A DNA stretch of 64,000 nt from VRUE01 sp035260485 (GTDB taxonomy: Bacteria; Actinomycetota; Thermoleophilia; Solirubrobacterales; 70-9): positions 7,284-71,283 of the forward strand of contig DATFVC010000048.1 of NCBI GenBank assembly GCA_035260485.1. Direction: 5' to 3'. The notes under the pieces were generated by a model that did not search any database, was not told where the DNA came from, and saw only the letters and a list, made by a program, of their open reading frames with translations. Shown here in pieces: positions 18,479 through 26,438 of this stretch. A program made the translations under genes and the position numbers. How positions within the stretch are numbered: the first letter of the stretch is position 1; each line of letters opens with the position of its first letter.

Positions 18479-18533
18479 CACGCCCGGCAATCTAGCGCAC
18501 GGTGGCGGCGGCTTGACACCATCCCCAGAAAGA

Positions 18534-18564
18534 GCAAGCGGCCCAGGGCAGGTGGGCCGCTTGC
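18534..18564. repeat. Perfect 12-bp hairpin between divergent genes
   Basis: GCAAGCGGCCCA (18534-18545) and its complement (18553-18564) enclose a 7-nt loop. The surrounding 286-bp divergent region (18479-18764) also holds a CCCGCGG/CCGCGGG pair near 18600-18620 and TTTCAC/GTGAAA near 18678-18705. The role is unclear; read on the minus strand the stem is followed by a T-rich run. Confidence 0.65.
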
Positions 18565-18741
18565 GACGAGAGAGGAGTCTCGTGAGGACTTAATCTTGCC
18601 CGCGGTGTGGGGCCCGCGGGTGAATATTTCGATAAGCCTTGGACCGGTCCTGGCGCCCGGTTCCCGCAAATTACGCGTTTCACGTTGTAAAAATCCTGTG
18701 AAAGCAGGGATTTCGCCTGCCGGTCCGACGGGCGGAGGGCA

Positions 18742-18747
18742 TACAAT
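18742..18747 (+). promoter_or_regulatory. -10 box of the PhoB-like regulator gene
   Basis: TACAAT, preceded by an extended CA, lies 17 nt before the ATG at 18765, so the leader would be about 10 nt. The -35 region is poor, which would suit an activator-dependent promoter. Confidence 0.5.
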
Positions 18748-18764
18748 CGGGCCGTCTGACGGGA

Positions 18765-19604
18765 ATGGGCAGGTTCTCTGAGAAGATGTGCCCGCCCGCC
18801 ACAGCGGCGCCGCCAACTTTGAACTCACAGCAGACCATCAGGCTCGCGGTTATCGACGACGACAGTGGCTTCGTCACGGTCTTGGCGAAGCGCACCGAAG
18901 CCGCCGGCTGGCAACAGCGTTCCCTCGCCGGGGCGATCCCGCCTGAGGAGCTGGTGGCGATGAAGCTGAACGCGCTGCTGGTCAATCCGGCCGTCCTCGG
19001 TGAAGACGCGTGGGCTTACCTGGAGCGGGTCTGCGGGATGCTCCCCGACCTCGGTGTGGTCGTCTGCACCAGTCGCTCGACGGTGGCACAGCGCGTCCGC
19101 GGCCTGCGCCTCGGCATCGACGACTGGATCACCAAGCCCTGTCACCCCGAAGAGGCGATTGCCCGCCTCGAAGCAGTCTCCCGCCGCCGCCGCCGCGCCC
19201 GCCCGCAGGTCGAGGCCGGTCCGGTGGTCGCCGGCGAGCTGGAGATTCGCTCCGACCGCTTCCAGGCGTTCGTCGGCGAAGTCAGCCTCGATCTGACCAG
19301 GCGCGAGTTCGAGCTGCTGCAGCTGCTCGCTGACTCGCGCGGGCAGGTGCTCGAGCGCGAGGCTATCTACCAGCGCGTCTGGGGTTACGCGATGGCGCAC
19401 GGAGATCGATCGGTCGATGTCTTCATCCGCAAGCTGCGCCAGAAGCTGGAGAAGATCTCACCGGGCTGGAGCTACATCCACACCCACTTCGGTGTCGGCT
19501 ACCGCTTTGACCCGGAGTCCGCCGACGGGGCTGTCATCGCGCCCCAGGAGCGCCGGCCGGATATCGATTCGGCGCCGGTTCAGGACGCCTTCACGGCCGC
19601 CTGA
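18765..19604 (+). CDS. PhoB/OmpR-like response regulator with atypical receiver
   Basis: DNA-binding regulator of 279 residues next to the pst operon. The receiver domain (about residues 25-145) keeps the acidic pocket (IDDD, residues 30-33) and the conserved Lys in TKPCHPEE, but the phosphoacceptor position is Asn74 (ALLVNPAVL) instead of Asp. The C-terminal winged helix (about 155-260) is typical: TRREFELLQLLADS, RSVDVFIRKLRQKLE, HFGVGYRF. The regulator probably works without classical phosphorylation. No histidine kinase gene is nearby. The start could also be the ATG at 18786. The neighbourhood suggests phosphate-responsive control. Confidence 0.85.
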   Translation: MGRFSEKMCPPATAAPPTLNSQQTIRLAVIDDDSGFVTVLAKRTEAAGWQQRSLAGAIPPEELVAMKLNALLVNPAVLGEDAWAYLERVCGMLPDLGVVVCTSRSTVAQRVRGLRLGIDDWITKPCHPEEAIARLEAVSRRRRRARPQVEAGPVVAGELEIRSDRFQAFVGEVSLDLTRREFELLQLLADSRGQVLEREAIYQRVWGYAMAHGDRSVDVFIRKLRQKLEKISPGWSYIHTHFGVGYRFDPESADGAVIAPQERRPDIDSAPVQDAFTAA

Positions 19605-19613
19605 CCTGCCCCC

Positions 19614-19657
19614 GTTGCCTTTACATGTTTTTCACATCCTCGATACATGTAGGCAAC
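19614..19657 (+). promoter_or_regulatory. Candidate Pho box with three 11-nt direct repeats before pstS
   Basis: ACAT occurs at 19623, 19634 and 19645, exactly 11 nt apart, in the units TTTACATGTTT, TTCACATCCTC and GATACATGTAG. PhoB-type regulators bind 11-nt direct repeats. The same stretch is also an inverted repeat: GTTGCCT..ACATGT against ACATGTAGGCAAC. It lies 62 bp before the pstS start. Confidence 0.55.
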
Positions 19658-19660
19658 AAG

Positions 19661-19681
19661 CTCTCAGCGGGCCGCTGAGAG
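19661..19681 (+). repeat. Palindrome CTCTCAGCGG-g-CCGCTGAGAG in the pstS leader
   Basis: Ten-base arms flank a single central base just before the pstS ribosome binding site. It could fold as an 8-bp hairpin with a 5-nt loop or act as a protein-binding palindrome. Confidence 0.5.
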
Positions 19682-19718
19682 TGTGGCCTCGTATCCCCCT
19701 CGAACCAAGGAGAAACGC

Positions 19719-20759
19719 GTGACTAGGAGACTTCTCATCGTCGGGGTGGCGCTGGCTCTCAGCATCGGCGTCATCGCCTGCGGCAGCTCGTCCTCGGACA
19801 GCGGCAGTGGCTCGTCCAACTCGCCATTGGTCGGCGCCGGCAGCACGCTGGTCGCCCCGCTGATGTCCAAATGGCAGTCCGATTACGCCAGCAGGAGCGA
19901 AGAAACGGTCACCTACGGCGCGATCGGCAGCGGTGGCGGGATTGACCAAATCATCTCGCGCTCGGTCGACTTCGGCGCCTCCGACGCGCCGCTGACGCCG
20001 GAACAGCTCGAAGAAGCCAACGGAGTCGAGCAGATTCCGTGGGCGCTGAGCGGGACCGTGCCGGCTTACAACGTCAGTGGCGCGCCCAGCAATCTGAAAC
20101 TGGACGGCGAAATCCTCTCCCGCATCTACCTCGGCACGATCACCCAATGGGACGACCCGGTGATCGCCCAGCTCAATCCGGGCGTCAGCCTGCCCAGCAC
20201 GAAGATCACGCCGGTCTATCGCAGCGACGGCAGTGGCGATACCTACGCCTTCACCAACTACCTCTCGACGGTCAGCCCCGAGTTCAAAGCGCAGGTGGGC
20301 ACCTCGACGACGGTCAAGTTCCCGACCGGCGTCGGCGCCGAAAAGAACGATGGGGTCGCGGCGGCGATCTCGCAGACCGATGGGGCGATCGGCTACGTCG
20401 GCCTCGCCTACGCCCTGTCCAACGAACTCAGCATGCCGCTGGTCGAGAACCTGGCCGCGAAGTTCCCCAAGCCGGGCGTGAAAAGCGTCGAAGCGGCCGC
20501 CAAGGCGGTGACCAAGATCGGGCCGAACAATGAAATCTCGCTCGCCGACCTGCCGGCCTCGGCCAAGAATGCGTATCCGATCTCGACCTACACCTACGTG
20601 ATCGTGCCGCTCGAAAGCGAAAAGGCCGAAGCGCTGAAGAAGTTCATCACCTACGCGATCGGGCCCGGCCAGGAATACGGCCCCGATCTCGACTTCGCGC
20701 CGCTGCCGAAGCAGGTCGTCGCCGCCGACAAGAAAGCGATCGCCAAGATCGGCGGTTAG
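19719..20759 (+). CDS. pstS: Phosphate-binding lipoprotein PstS
   Basis: High-affinity periplasmic phosphate-binding component of the Pst ABC importer. A lipoprotein signal (RRLLIVGVALALSIG, lipobox VIAC) is followed by a Ser-rich linker and the binding domain with GAGSTLVAPL, IGSGGGI, SDAPL and YRSDGSGDTYAF, residues that contact phosphate in the family. I chose the GTG at 19719, which has AAGGAGA at 19707-19713; upstream codons would place extra residues before the signal. The product has 346 residues. It is the first gene of pstSCAB-phoU. Confidence 0.95.
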   Translation: MTRRLLIVGVALALSIGVIACGSSSSDSGSGSSNSPLVGAGSTLVAPLMSKWQSDYASRSEETVTYGAIGSGGGIDQIISRSVDFGASDAPLTPEQLEEANGVEQIPWALSGTVPAYNVSGAPSNLKLDGEILSRIYLGTITQWDDPVIAQLNPGVSLPSTKITPVYRSDGSGDTYAFTNYLSTVSPEFKAQVGTSTTVKFPTGVGAEKNDGVAAAISQTDGAIGYVGLAYALSNELSMPLVENLAAKFPKPGVKSVEAAAKAVTKIGPNNEISLADLPASAKNAYPISTYTYVIVPLESEKAEALKKFITYAIGPGQEYGPDLDFAPLPKQVVAADKKAIAKIGG

Positions 20760-21749
20760 GTGGAGGCCGGAGCCCTCAGCGATCCCGTCCTGCGGGTCCG
20801 GCGCAACCTCACCGATCGAATCGGCGACCCGCTGCTGCGAGGCCTCTCCGGCCTTGCAGCAGCGCTCGCCGTAGCTGTCATCGCGGGGATCGCCTACGAG
20901 GTGGTCCACCTCGCCTGGCCGGCGATCACGAAGTTCGGCGTCGGCTTCGTCACCACCAACGACTGGAACCCGGTAACCGAACGCTACGGCGCCGCCCCGT
21001 TCATCTACGGGACCGCGGTCACCTCGGCGATCGCGCTGCTGTTCGCGGCGCCGCTCTCGATCGCGATCTCGATCTACCTGACCGAGCTGGCGCCGAGCCG
21101 GGTGCGGCGCCCGGTGGCGACGCTGGTCGACATGCTGGCGGCGATCCCCAGCGTGATCCTCGGCCTCTGGGGGATCCTCGTCCTCGGGCCGTTCATGCAC
21201 GACACGATCGAGCCGGCGCTGAACAGCGTGCTCGGCTTCCTGCCGATCTTCAGCGGCGATCCCTCGGCCTTCGGCTACCTGACCGCAGCCTTGATCCTGA
21301 CGATCATGACCACGCCGATCATCACCAGCGTCACCCGCGAGGTCTTCGAGACTGTCCCCGGCGATCTCAAGGAGGGCTCCTACGCGCTCGGCGCGACCCG
21401 CTGGGAGATGATCAGGCAGGTGGTGCTGCCCTACTCCCGCGCTGGAATCGTAGGCGCGACGATCCTCGGCCTCGGCCGGGCGATCGGGGAGGCGATCGCG
21501 GTAGCGCAGGTGATCGGTGGCGCGACCGGGATCAACGTCTCCCTCTTCCACACCGGCAGCACGATGGCGGCCCAGATCGCAGCGCAGTTCCAGGGGGCGC
21601 CGGGAGCTCTGCAGAAGCCGTCGCTGGCCTACCTCGGCCTGATCCTGCTGGTCTTCGCGGTGATCGTCAACGTCGTTGCCCGCCTGATCGTCCAGCGGGG
21701 AACACTGAAGGACACCGATATGACCGTGACTGAGGCGGGGGCACTGTGA
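20760..21749 (+). CDS. pstC: Phosphate ABC transporter permease PstC
   Basis: Inner-membrane channel subunit with about six helices and the permease EAA-type loop around TVPGDLKEGSYALGATRWEM. The family feature is the phosphate-pore region near YGAAPFIYGT. The GTG at 20760 directly follows the pstS stop. The 329-residue length is typical, and the end overlaps pstA by 4 bp. Confidence 0.95.
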   Translation: MEAGALSDPVLRVRRNLTDRIGDPLLRGLSGLAAALAVAVIAGIAYEVVHLAWPAITKFGVGFVTTNDWNPVTERYGAAPFIYGTAVTSAIALLFAAPLSIAISIYLTELAPSRVRRPVATLVDMLAAIPSVILGLWGILVLGPFMHDTIEPALNSVLGFLPIFSGDPSAFGYLTAALILTIMTTPIITSVTREVFETVPGDLKEGSYALGATRWEMIRQVVLPYSRAGIVGATILGLGRAIGEAIAVAQVIGGATGINVSLFHTGSTMAAQIAAQFQGAPGALQKPSLAYLGLILLVFAVIVNVVARLIVQRGTLKDTDMTVTEAGAL

Positions 21750-22630
21750 ACGGCGCTGAGAGCCACGCGCTGCTGCTCGATCGTGGCAACCTGAAGCGGC
21801 GAAACCGCGTCAGCAAGCTTGTCAGCCTCTCCTCGACGATCGCCGCTCTGCTCGCGGTCGCGGTGCTGCTGATCGTGGTCGGCTCGGTGCTCTCGAAGGG
21901 GATCGGGGCGCTCAGCATCCATTTCCTCACCACTCCGATGGGCCTGTTCGGAGATACCACCGGTGGTATCTCCAACGCGATCGTCGGCACCGGGATCATT
22001 GTCGGGATTGCCGCCCTGATGGCGATCCCGGTGGGGATGCTGGTCGCGATCTACACCACCGAGTTCGCCCCCGACCGGATCGGCCACGCCATTCGCTTCG
22101 TCCTCGACCTGCTCAACGGGGTGCCGACGATCATCACCGGGATCTTCGTCTACGGCTTGATGGTCGCCGGGAACCGGCAGAGCGGCTTCGCCGGCTCGGT
22201 GGCGCTGGCGATCATCATGCTGCCGATCGTCGCCCGCACCGCGCAGGAGGTGCTGGCCCTCGTTCCCGGCGCCCTCAAGGAGGCTGCCTACGCGCTGGGC
22301 ATCGCACGCTGGCGCACCCTCCTGCGCGTCACCCTGCCGACCGCGGCCGGCGGCCTGCTGACCGGCTCCCTGCTCGCGGTGGCGCGGGTGGCGGGGGAGA
22401 CGGCGCCGCTGATCCTGACCTGCTCGATCTTCGGCCAGGGCCTGCTCACCGAACCGGGCGAAGCGCTGGCCTCGATCCCGATCTTCATCTTCCAGTCCTC
22501 CGAGTCGCCCAGCCCCGAGGCGCACACTCAAGCCTGGGCCGCGGCGCTGATCTTGATCGTCTTCGTGCTCGTCCTCAACATCATCGCCCGCGCCTTCTAC
22601 GCTCGTTCCCGCAAGCGCATGGGAGCCTGA
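21746..22630 (+). CDS. pstA: Phosphate ABC transporter permease PstA
   Basis: Second channel subunit, 294 residues, with about six helices, the TTPMGLFGDTTGGISNAIVGT region and the cytoplasmic loop VPGALKEAAYALGIARWRT that docks to PstB. It starts at GTG 21746 inside the pstC stop (GTGA overlap), so translation is coupled. Confidence 0.95.
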   Translation: MNGAESHALLLDRGNLKRRNRVSKLVSLSSTIAALLAVAVLLIVVGSVLSKGIGALSIHFLTTPMGLFGDTTGGISNAIVGTGIIVGIAALMAIPVGMLVAIYTTEFAPDRIGHAIRFVLDLLNGVPTIITGIFVYGLMVAGNRQSGFAGSVALAIIMLPIVARTAQEVLALVPGALKEAAYALGIARWRTLLRVTLPTAAGGLLTGSLLAVARVAGETAPLILTCSIFGQGLLTEPGEALASIPIFIFQSSESPSPEAHTQAWAAALILIVFVLVLNIIARAFYARSRKRMGA

Positions 22631-22668
22631 CCCCAAGTCCGACCGGCCACCCGACGAGGAGTCCTAGG

Positions 22669-23571
22669 ATGGACAGCAGAGACCCCGCAGAGACTCTAGC
22701 CATGACCGAGCAGAATCCAGAACCGCAGGCAAGCCCCGAGGCTGGCGCCGGCCTGCCGCGCTCGACGATCTCGATCGCCGGCGAATCCGCGACGACGCCG
22801 GCGAAGCGAAGCCGCGAGATCGGCAACGTCGAGCTGCAGGGCCTCAACGCCTACTATGGATCGAACCACGCGGTTCGCAACGTCAGCCTCGGCTTCGACT
22901 CGGCCAAGGTGACGGCGATCATCGGCCCCTCCGGCTGCGGCAAGTCGACGATGGTGCGCTGCATCAACCGCATGCACGAGGAGATCGCCGGAGCGCGAAG
23001 CGAGGGCAGGGTCCTGCTCGACGGGCTCGACCTCTACGACCCCCGAATCGACATCGTCGCGGTGCGGCGCTCGGTCGGGATGGTCTTCCAGAAGCCGAAC
23101 CCGTTCCCGACGATGTCGGTGATCGACAACGTCACTGCCGGGCTGCGCCTGACCGGCGCTTCGCGCGGCGAGCTGGAGGAACGGGGCCACCAAGCCCTGA
23201 TCGGGGCCGGCCTCTGGGATGAGGTCAAGGACCGGCTCAAGGGCCCCGGTGTCGGGCTTTCGGGGGGTCAGCAGCAGCGCCTCTGCATCGCCCGGGCCCT
23301 TGCTGTCGACCCCGAGGTGCTGCTGATGGACGAGCCCTGCTCGGCGCTCGACCCGATGGCGACGCTGAGGATCGAGGAGCTGATCGGCGAGCTGAAGGAG
23401 CGGGTGACGATCGTCATCGTCACCCATAACATGCAGCAGGCGGCTCGCGTCGCCGACACGACCGTCTTCATGCTCGACGGCGAGCTGGTCGAGGTCGGAC
23501 CCACCGACGAGATCTTCACCAAGCCCAACGACGATCGCACCGAGCAGTACGTGACCGGGAAGTTCGGCTGA
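22669..23571 (+). CDS. pstB: Phosphate import ATPase PstB
   Basis: ATPase of the Pst importer. Walker A GPSGCGKST, the signature LSGGQQQRL and Walker B VLLMDEPCSALDP are present, together with the Pst-typical MVFQKPNPFP Q-loop. Residues 1-48 form an N-terminal extension not found in E. coli PstB. The ATG at 22669 has GAGGAG at 22656-22661; ATG 22702 is an alternative. Its TGA overlaps the phoU ATG by one base. Confidence 0.96.
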   Translation: MDSRDPAETLAMTEQNPEPQASPEAGAGLPRSTISIAGESATTPAKRSREIGNVELQGLNAYYGSNHAVRNVSLGFDSAKVTAIIGPSGCGKSTMVRCINRMHEEIAGARSEGRVLLDGLDLYDPRIDIVAVRRSVGMVFQKPNPFPTMSVIDNVTAGLRLTGASRGELEERGHQALIGAGLWDEVKDRLKGPGVGLSGGQQQRLCIARALAVDPEVLLMDEPCSALDPMATLRIEELIGELKERVTIVIVTHNMQQAARVADTTVFMLDGELVEVGPTDEIFTKPNDDRTEQYVTGKFG

Positions 23572-24257
23572 TGGCTTTGGAGACGCGCAGTCAGTACCAG
23601 GAGGAGCTGGAACGTCTCGAGGCGAGTGGCTTGGGCGGCCTCGATCTCGTCAACAGCTCCCTGGATCGCACCCTGGAGGCGATTCAGCACCAGGACGTCG
23701 AGCTGGCGCAGCTGGTGATCGCCGACGACGACCGCATCGACGGCCGCTACCTCGAGGTGCACCAGAGCCTGATCACGCTGCTCGCCACCCAGTCGCCGGT
23801 GGCGACCGACCTGCGCCTGATCTCGGCGCTGCTGCACGTGCTGAAGAACGTCGAGCGGATGGGCGACCAGTGCGTGAACATCTGCAAGATGATCCCGCTG
23901 ACCGGCAACGAGCCGCCGGCCGACGAGGAGATGGTGAAGCTGATCCTGACCATGGGCCGGCAGACCCGAACCCTGATCAGCCAGTCAAAGCGGGCGTTCG
24001 AGGATCGCAACGTCGAGATGGCGCGCGACCTGGTCCGCCAGGACGACCTGGTCGACAATCTCAATCGCGAGTGCTTCCGCCTGGCGCTGGAGATAGGCGA
24101 CGATCCTGACTGTCGCGAGTGGGCGATGACGATGCTGCTCGCCGCACGGGCGATCGAGCGGATCGGCGACAACGCGGTCGACATCGGCGAGCAGGTCGCC
24201 TTTGTCGTCACGGGACTCTTCAGAGAGTTCGAGGACGCTTCGCATCCGAACGGGTAA
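23571..24257 (+). CDS. phoU: Phosphate transport regulator PhoU
   Basis: Two-repeat helical bundle of 228 residues that couples Pst to the Pho regulon. Each half carries the metal-binding pattern E/DxxxD: ERMGDQCVNI and ERIGDNAVDIGEQV. It begins on the last base of the pstB stop, so it is translationally coupled. The stop TAA lies 3 bp before the palindromic element at 24261. Confidence 0.95.
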   Translation: MALETRSQYQEELERLEASGLGGLDLVNSSLDRTLEAIQHQDVELAQLVIADDDRIDGRYLEVHQSLITLLATQSPVATDLRLISALLHVLKNVERMGDQCVNICKMIPLTGNEPPADEEMVKLILTMGRQTRTLISQSKRAFEDRNVEMARDLVRQDDLVDNLNRECFRLALEIGDDPDCREWAMTMLLAARAIERIGDNAVDIGEQVAFVVTGLFREFEDASHPNG

Positions 24258-24260
24258 GGG

Positions 24261-24383
24261 CGAGGCGGTGGTTCTCCCGGATGTGCCTATGTTCGCTTCG
24301 CTCACTATGTTGGACCGCTTCGCGGCTGGAGTCACTCTGCGGAGCCGCTTCGCGAGGCACCTCCAGGAGAACCACCCGCCTCG
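24261..24383. repeat. 123-bp nested palindromic element
   Basis: CGAGGCGGTGGTTCTCC (24261-24277) pairs with 24366-24383 apart from one bulged C. GTGCCT (24283-24288) pairs with AGGCAC (24355-24360). The interior holds two copies of CCGCTTCGCG. It fills most of the gap between phoU and the Ppx/GppA gene, and GTAAGG is at its left foot. Confidence 0.75.
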
Positions 24384-24445
24384 AGCTTGCTCAGCCCGCG
24401 GTTGAGATCCGAGCTGTCTGGGAACATGCTGAGAAGAGGTCCGGG

Positions 24446-25354
24446 ATGCTCTGCGCCGCCATAGATATCGGTTCGAATACGACGCGCGTGCTCGTGGCGG
24501 AGCCTGTCGATGGGCAGTTGAAGAAGGTGATGGAGCAGCGGGCCTATACGCGGATCAACAAAGCTGTGGATGCCGACGGGGAGATTCCGACCGCGAAAGC
24601 TCGCGAAGTGGCCGAGGTGGTCGCAACGCAGGTTCGCCTTGCCCGTGAGCTCGGCGCCGAGACGATCCGCTCTGTCGCCACGGCCGCGATTCGCGAGGCG
24701 AGCAATGGTGAGGCCGTGGCGCTGGCGATCGGCGAGGAGTCCGGCGTGCCGGTCGAGATCCTCAGCGACGAGGAGGAGGGGCGGCTCTCCTTCATCGGCG
24801 CCACCAAGACCCTCGGCCACCCGGTCGAGGGCCGGGTCGGCGTCGTCGACGTCGGCGGTGGTTCGACCGAGGTCATCCTCGGCACGGTGCCCGGTGGTGT
24901 GCAGGAAGTCCGCTCCTGGCGGGTCGGCTCCGGTGTGCTTGCGGACGAGCTGATCGCCTCCGACCCGCCCTCCGCGGCGGAGATCCGCAAGATCCGCGAC
25001 CGGATCGAGGACATCTTCTCCGGGGTGCAGGTGGAGCAGCCGGCGCAGGCTGTCGCGGTCGGCGGCAGCGCCACCTCGCTGCGCCGCCTGGTCGGCGCGG
25101 TGCTCGAGTACGAGACGCTGGAGCGGGGGGTCCGGGTGCTATGCGGCGATCCCGCCGCTGACGTGGCGCGCCGCTTCGAGCTGGACCCGGAACGAGTGCG
25201 CATCCTGGCCACCGGCGTGCTGCTGCTGGAGAAGCTCTCCGAGCTGCTCGGCCAGCCGTTGCAGATCGGCAAGGGCGGACTGCGGGAGGGAGTCATCCTC
25301 GATCAGCTCAACGGCAACGCCAACGGCTCCTCGCCGGTCCGCCTCGCTGCCTAA
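24446..25354 (+). CDS. Ppx/GppA family exopolyphosphatase
   Basis: Hydrolyses terminal phosphate from polyphosphate or converts pppGpp to ppGpp. The ASKHA fold is marked by AAIDIGSNTTRVLV, AREASNG, and VVDVGGGSTEVIL, and the family catalytic Glu region follows TAAIREASN. At 302 residues it is the short form without a C-terminal HD domain, as is common in Actinomycetota. I chose the ATG at 24446 because GAGAAGAGG lies at 24431-24439 and the coding signal begins there. It sits in a phosphate cluster with pst, ppk, CHAD and PiT. Confidence 0.9.
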   Translation: MLCAAIDIGSNTTRVLVAEPVDGQLKKVMEQRAYTRINKAVDADGEIPTAKAREVAEVVATQVRLARELGAETIRSVATAAIREASNGEAVALAIGEESGVPVEILSDEEEGRLSFIGATKTLGHPVEGRVGVVDVGGGSTEVILGTVPGGVQEVRSWRVGSGVLADELIASDPPSAAEIRKIRDRIEDIFSGVQVEQPAQAVAVGGSATSLRRLVGAVLEYETLERGVRVLCGDPAADVARRFELDPERVRILATGVLLLEKLSELLGQPLQIGKGGLREGVILDQLNGNANGSSPVRLAA

Positions 25355-25379
25355 GAGCCCGGTTCGCGTCCCCGGGTGG

Positions 25380-25385
25380 TTAGCC
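25380..25385 (+). promoter_or_regulatory. Possible -10 element before the first CHAD gene
   Basis: TTAGCC ends 8 nt before the GTG at 25393, and no Shine-Dalgarno sequence is visible. It fits the near-leaderless pattern. Confidence 0.3.
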
Positions 25386-25392
25386 TGCAGGC

Positions 25393-25869
25393 GTGGCTCG
25401 TGCGCTCGAGGTACCCGGTTTCGATTGCGAGGAGCCGTTCGCGCGTGCCGCGGCGAAGGTGGTAGAGGTCCGCGTGGCAGAGGTCATCGAGTATTCCGCC
25501 GGCGTCCTCGACGTGGCCGACATCGAGCGGCTGCACGATATGCGCGTTGCAACGCGGCGACTACGCGCCGCGCTCGAGGTCTTCGAGCCATGCTTTCCGA
25601 GGAAGCGACATCGCAAGGCGCTGAAGCGGGTCAAGGCGCTTGCCGACGCGCTCGGAGAGCGCCGCGACCGTGATGTCGCAATCGAGTTCCTCGAGGGCTT
25701 CGTAGGGGAGGCGCCAGAAGGCGACCGGGCGGCGGTGGCGACCCTGATCGAGCGGCTGCGCACCGAACAGCGAGAGGCGAATGATCGGCTGACCCCCTAC
25801 GTGGCCCCCAAGCGTTTGAAGAAGCTTCGGCGCCGTCTCTACAAGCTGGTGAAGGTGGCTGGGGCGTGA
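25393..25869 (+). CDS. CHAD domain protein, first of a pair
   Basis: CHAD domains bind polyphosphate through conserved His and basic residues on helices. This 158-residue protein shows the core LHDMRVATRRLRAALEVFEP and the second basic helix GERRDRDVAIEFL. It covers about half of a normal CHAD domain (about 200-300 residues). The next gene supplies a second copy of the same motif and overlaps it by 4 bp, so the two probably form one bipartite domain. The place between ppx and ppk supports a polyphosphate role. Confidence 0.8.
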   Translation: MARALEVPGFDCEEPFARAAAKVVEVRVAEVIEYSAGVLDVADIERLHDMRVATRRLRAALEVFEPCFPRKRHRKALKRVKALADALGERRDRDVAIEFLEGFVGEAPEGDRAAVATLIERLRTEQREANDRLTPYVAPKRLKKLRRRLYKLVKVAGA

Positions 25870-26312
25870 AGCCACGCAAGGTGAAAGGCCTCGACCCAGC
25901 GGCGCCGCTGGGTCCCAACGCGGTGCGGATCGTTCGCACGAGGCTGGATGAGCTGCGCACGCTCGCCCCGGCCGCGCTCGAGCCCTTGGCATCGACAGCC
26001 CAGCACGACATGCGGATCGCCGCCAAGCGATTGCGGTACGTCCTGGAAATCACCGAGCCTTGCTTCGGGCTGGAGGCGAAGGTGGCCCGCGAGGCCGCCA
26101 AACGATTGCAGGGAGTGCTCGGCGACATCCACGACTGCGACGTGATGCTGCCGCGCGCCTGGGGCATCGAGTCGCTGCGGGCCCTCCTGCGCACCCGCCG
26201 CGAGCTGCTCTTTCGCCAGTTCAGCGAGCTCTGGCGCGACGAGGTCGAGAAGGAAACCTGGGCAGCGCTCGAACGGGGTCTCATGGCCGATGGGCCTAAA
26301 ACGGGCCTATAA
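25866..26312 (+). CDS. CHAD domain protein, second of a pair
   Basis: The 148-residue product contains QHDMRIAAKRLRYVLEITEP, a near copy of the motif in the preceding protein, and GDIHDCDVMLPRAWG. The GTG start overlaps the stop of the first CHAD gene (GTGA). The last eight codons and the stop lie inside the palindrome at 26286-26334, so the original C-terminus has probably been changed by that insertion. Confidence 0.8.
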   Translation: MKPRKVKGLDPAAPLGPNAVRIVRTRLDELRTLAPAALEPLASTAQHDMRIAAKRLRYVLEITEPCFGLEAKVAREAAKRLQGVLGDIHDCDVMLPRAWGIESLRALLRTRRELLFRQFSELWRDEVEKETWAALERGLMADGPKTGL

Positions 26313-26334
26313 GTCCCGTTTTAGGCCCATCGGC
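26286..26334. repeat. Perfect 20-bp palindrome overlapping the end of the CHAD gene
   Basis: GCCGATGGGCCTAAAACGGG (26286-26305) is perfectly inverted at 26315-26334 around a 9-nt loop. The loop carries the TAA stop of the CHAD gene. It could work as a terminator, and it also resembles the other palindromes of this window. Confidence 0.8.
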
Positions 26335-26347
26335 GGGTTTACGAGAT

Positions 26348-26380
26348 GTTCACGGGGGTTTCCCCGCTCGTTCACACTTT
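26348..26380 (+). promoter_or_regulatory. Candidate PhoP/PhoB box before the PHP-ppk operon
   Basis: GTTCAC occurs at 26348 and 26370, exactly 22 nt apart, with the related TTTCCC at 26359, giving three 11-nt units. Actinobacterial PhoP binds tandem 11-nt GTTCACC-type units. It lies 60-90 bp before the start at 26439. Confidence 0.5.
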
Positions 26381-26438
26381 TTCCCTGCTCAGGGACGAAT
26401 CTGGTGATGACCTGACGGATAGAGAGAGGAAGGCTCCG

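Noticed and set aside
24119..24445. N-terminal extension of the Ppx/GppA protein
   Set aside because: This stretch covers the end of phoU in another frame and the palindromic element; the ASKHA domain starts at ATG 24446.
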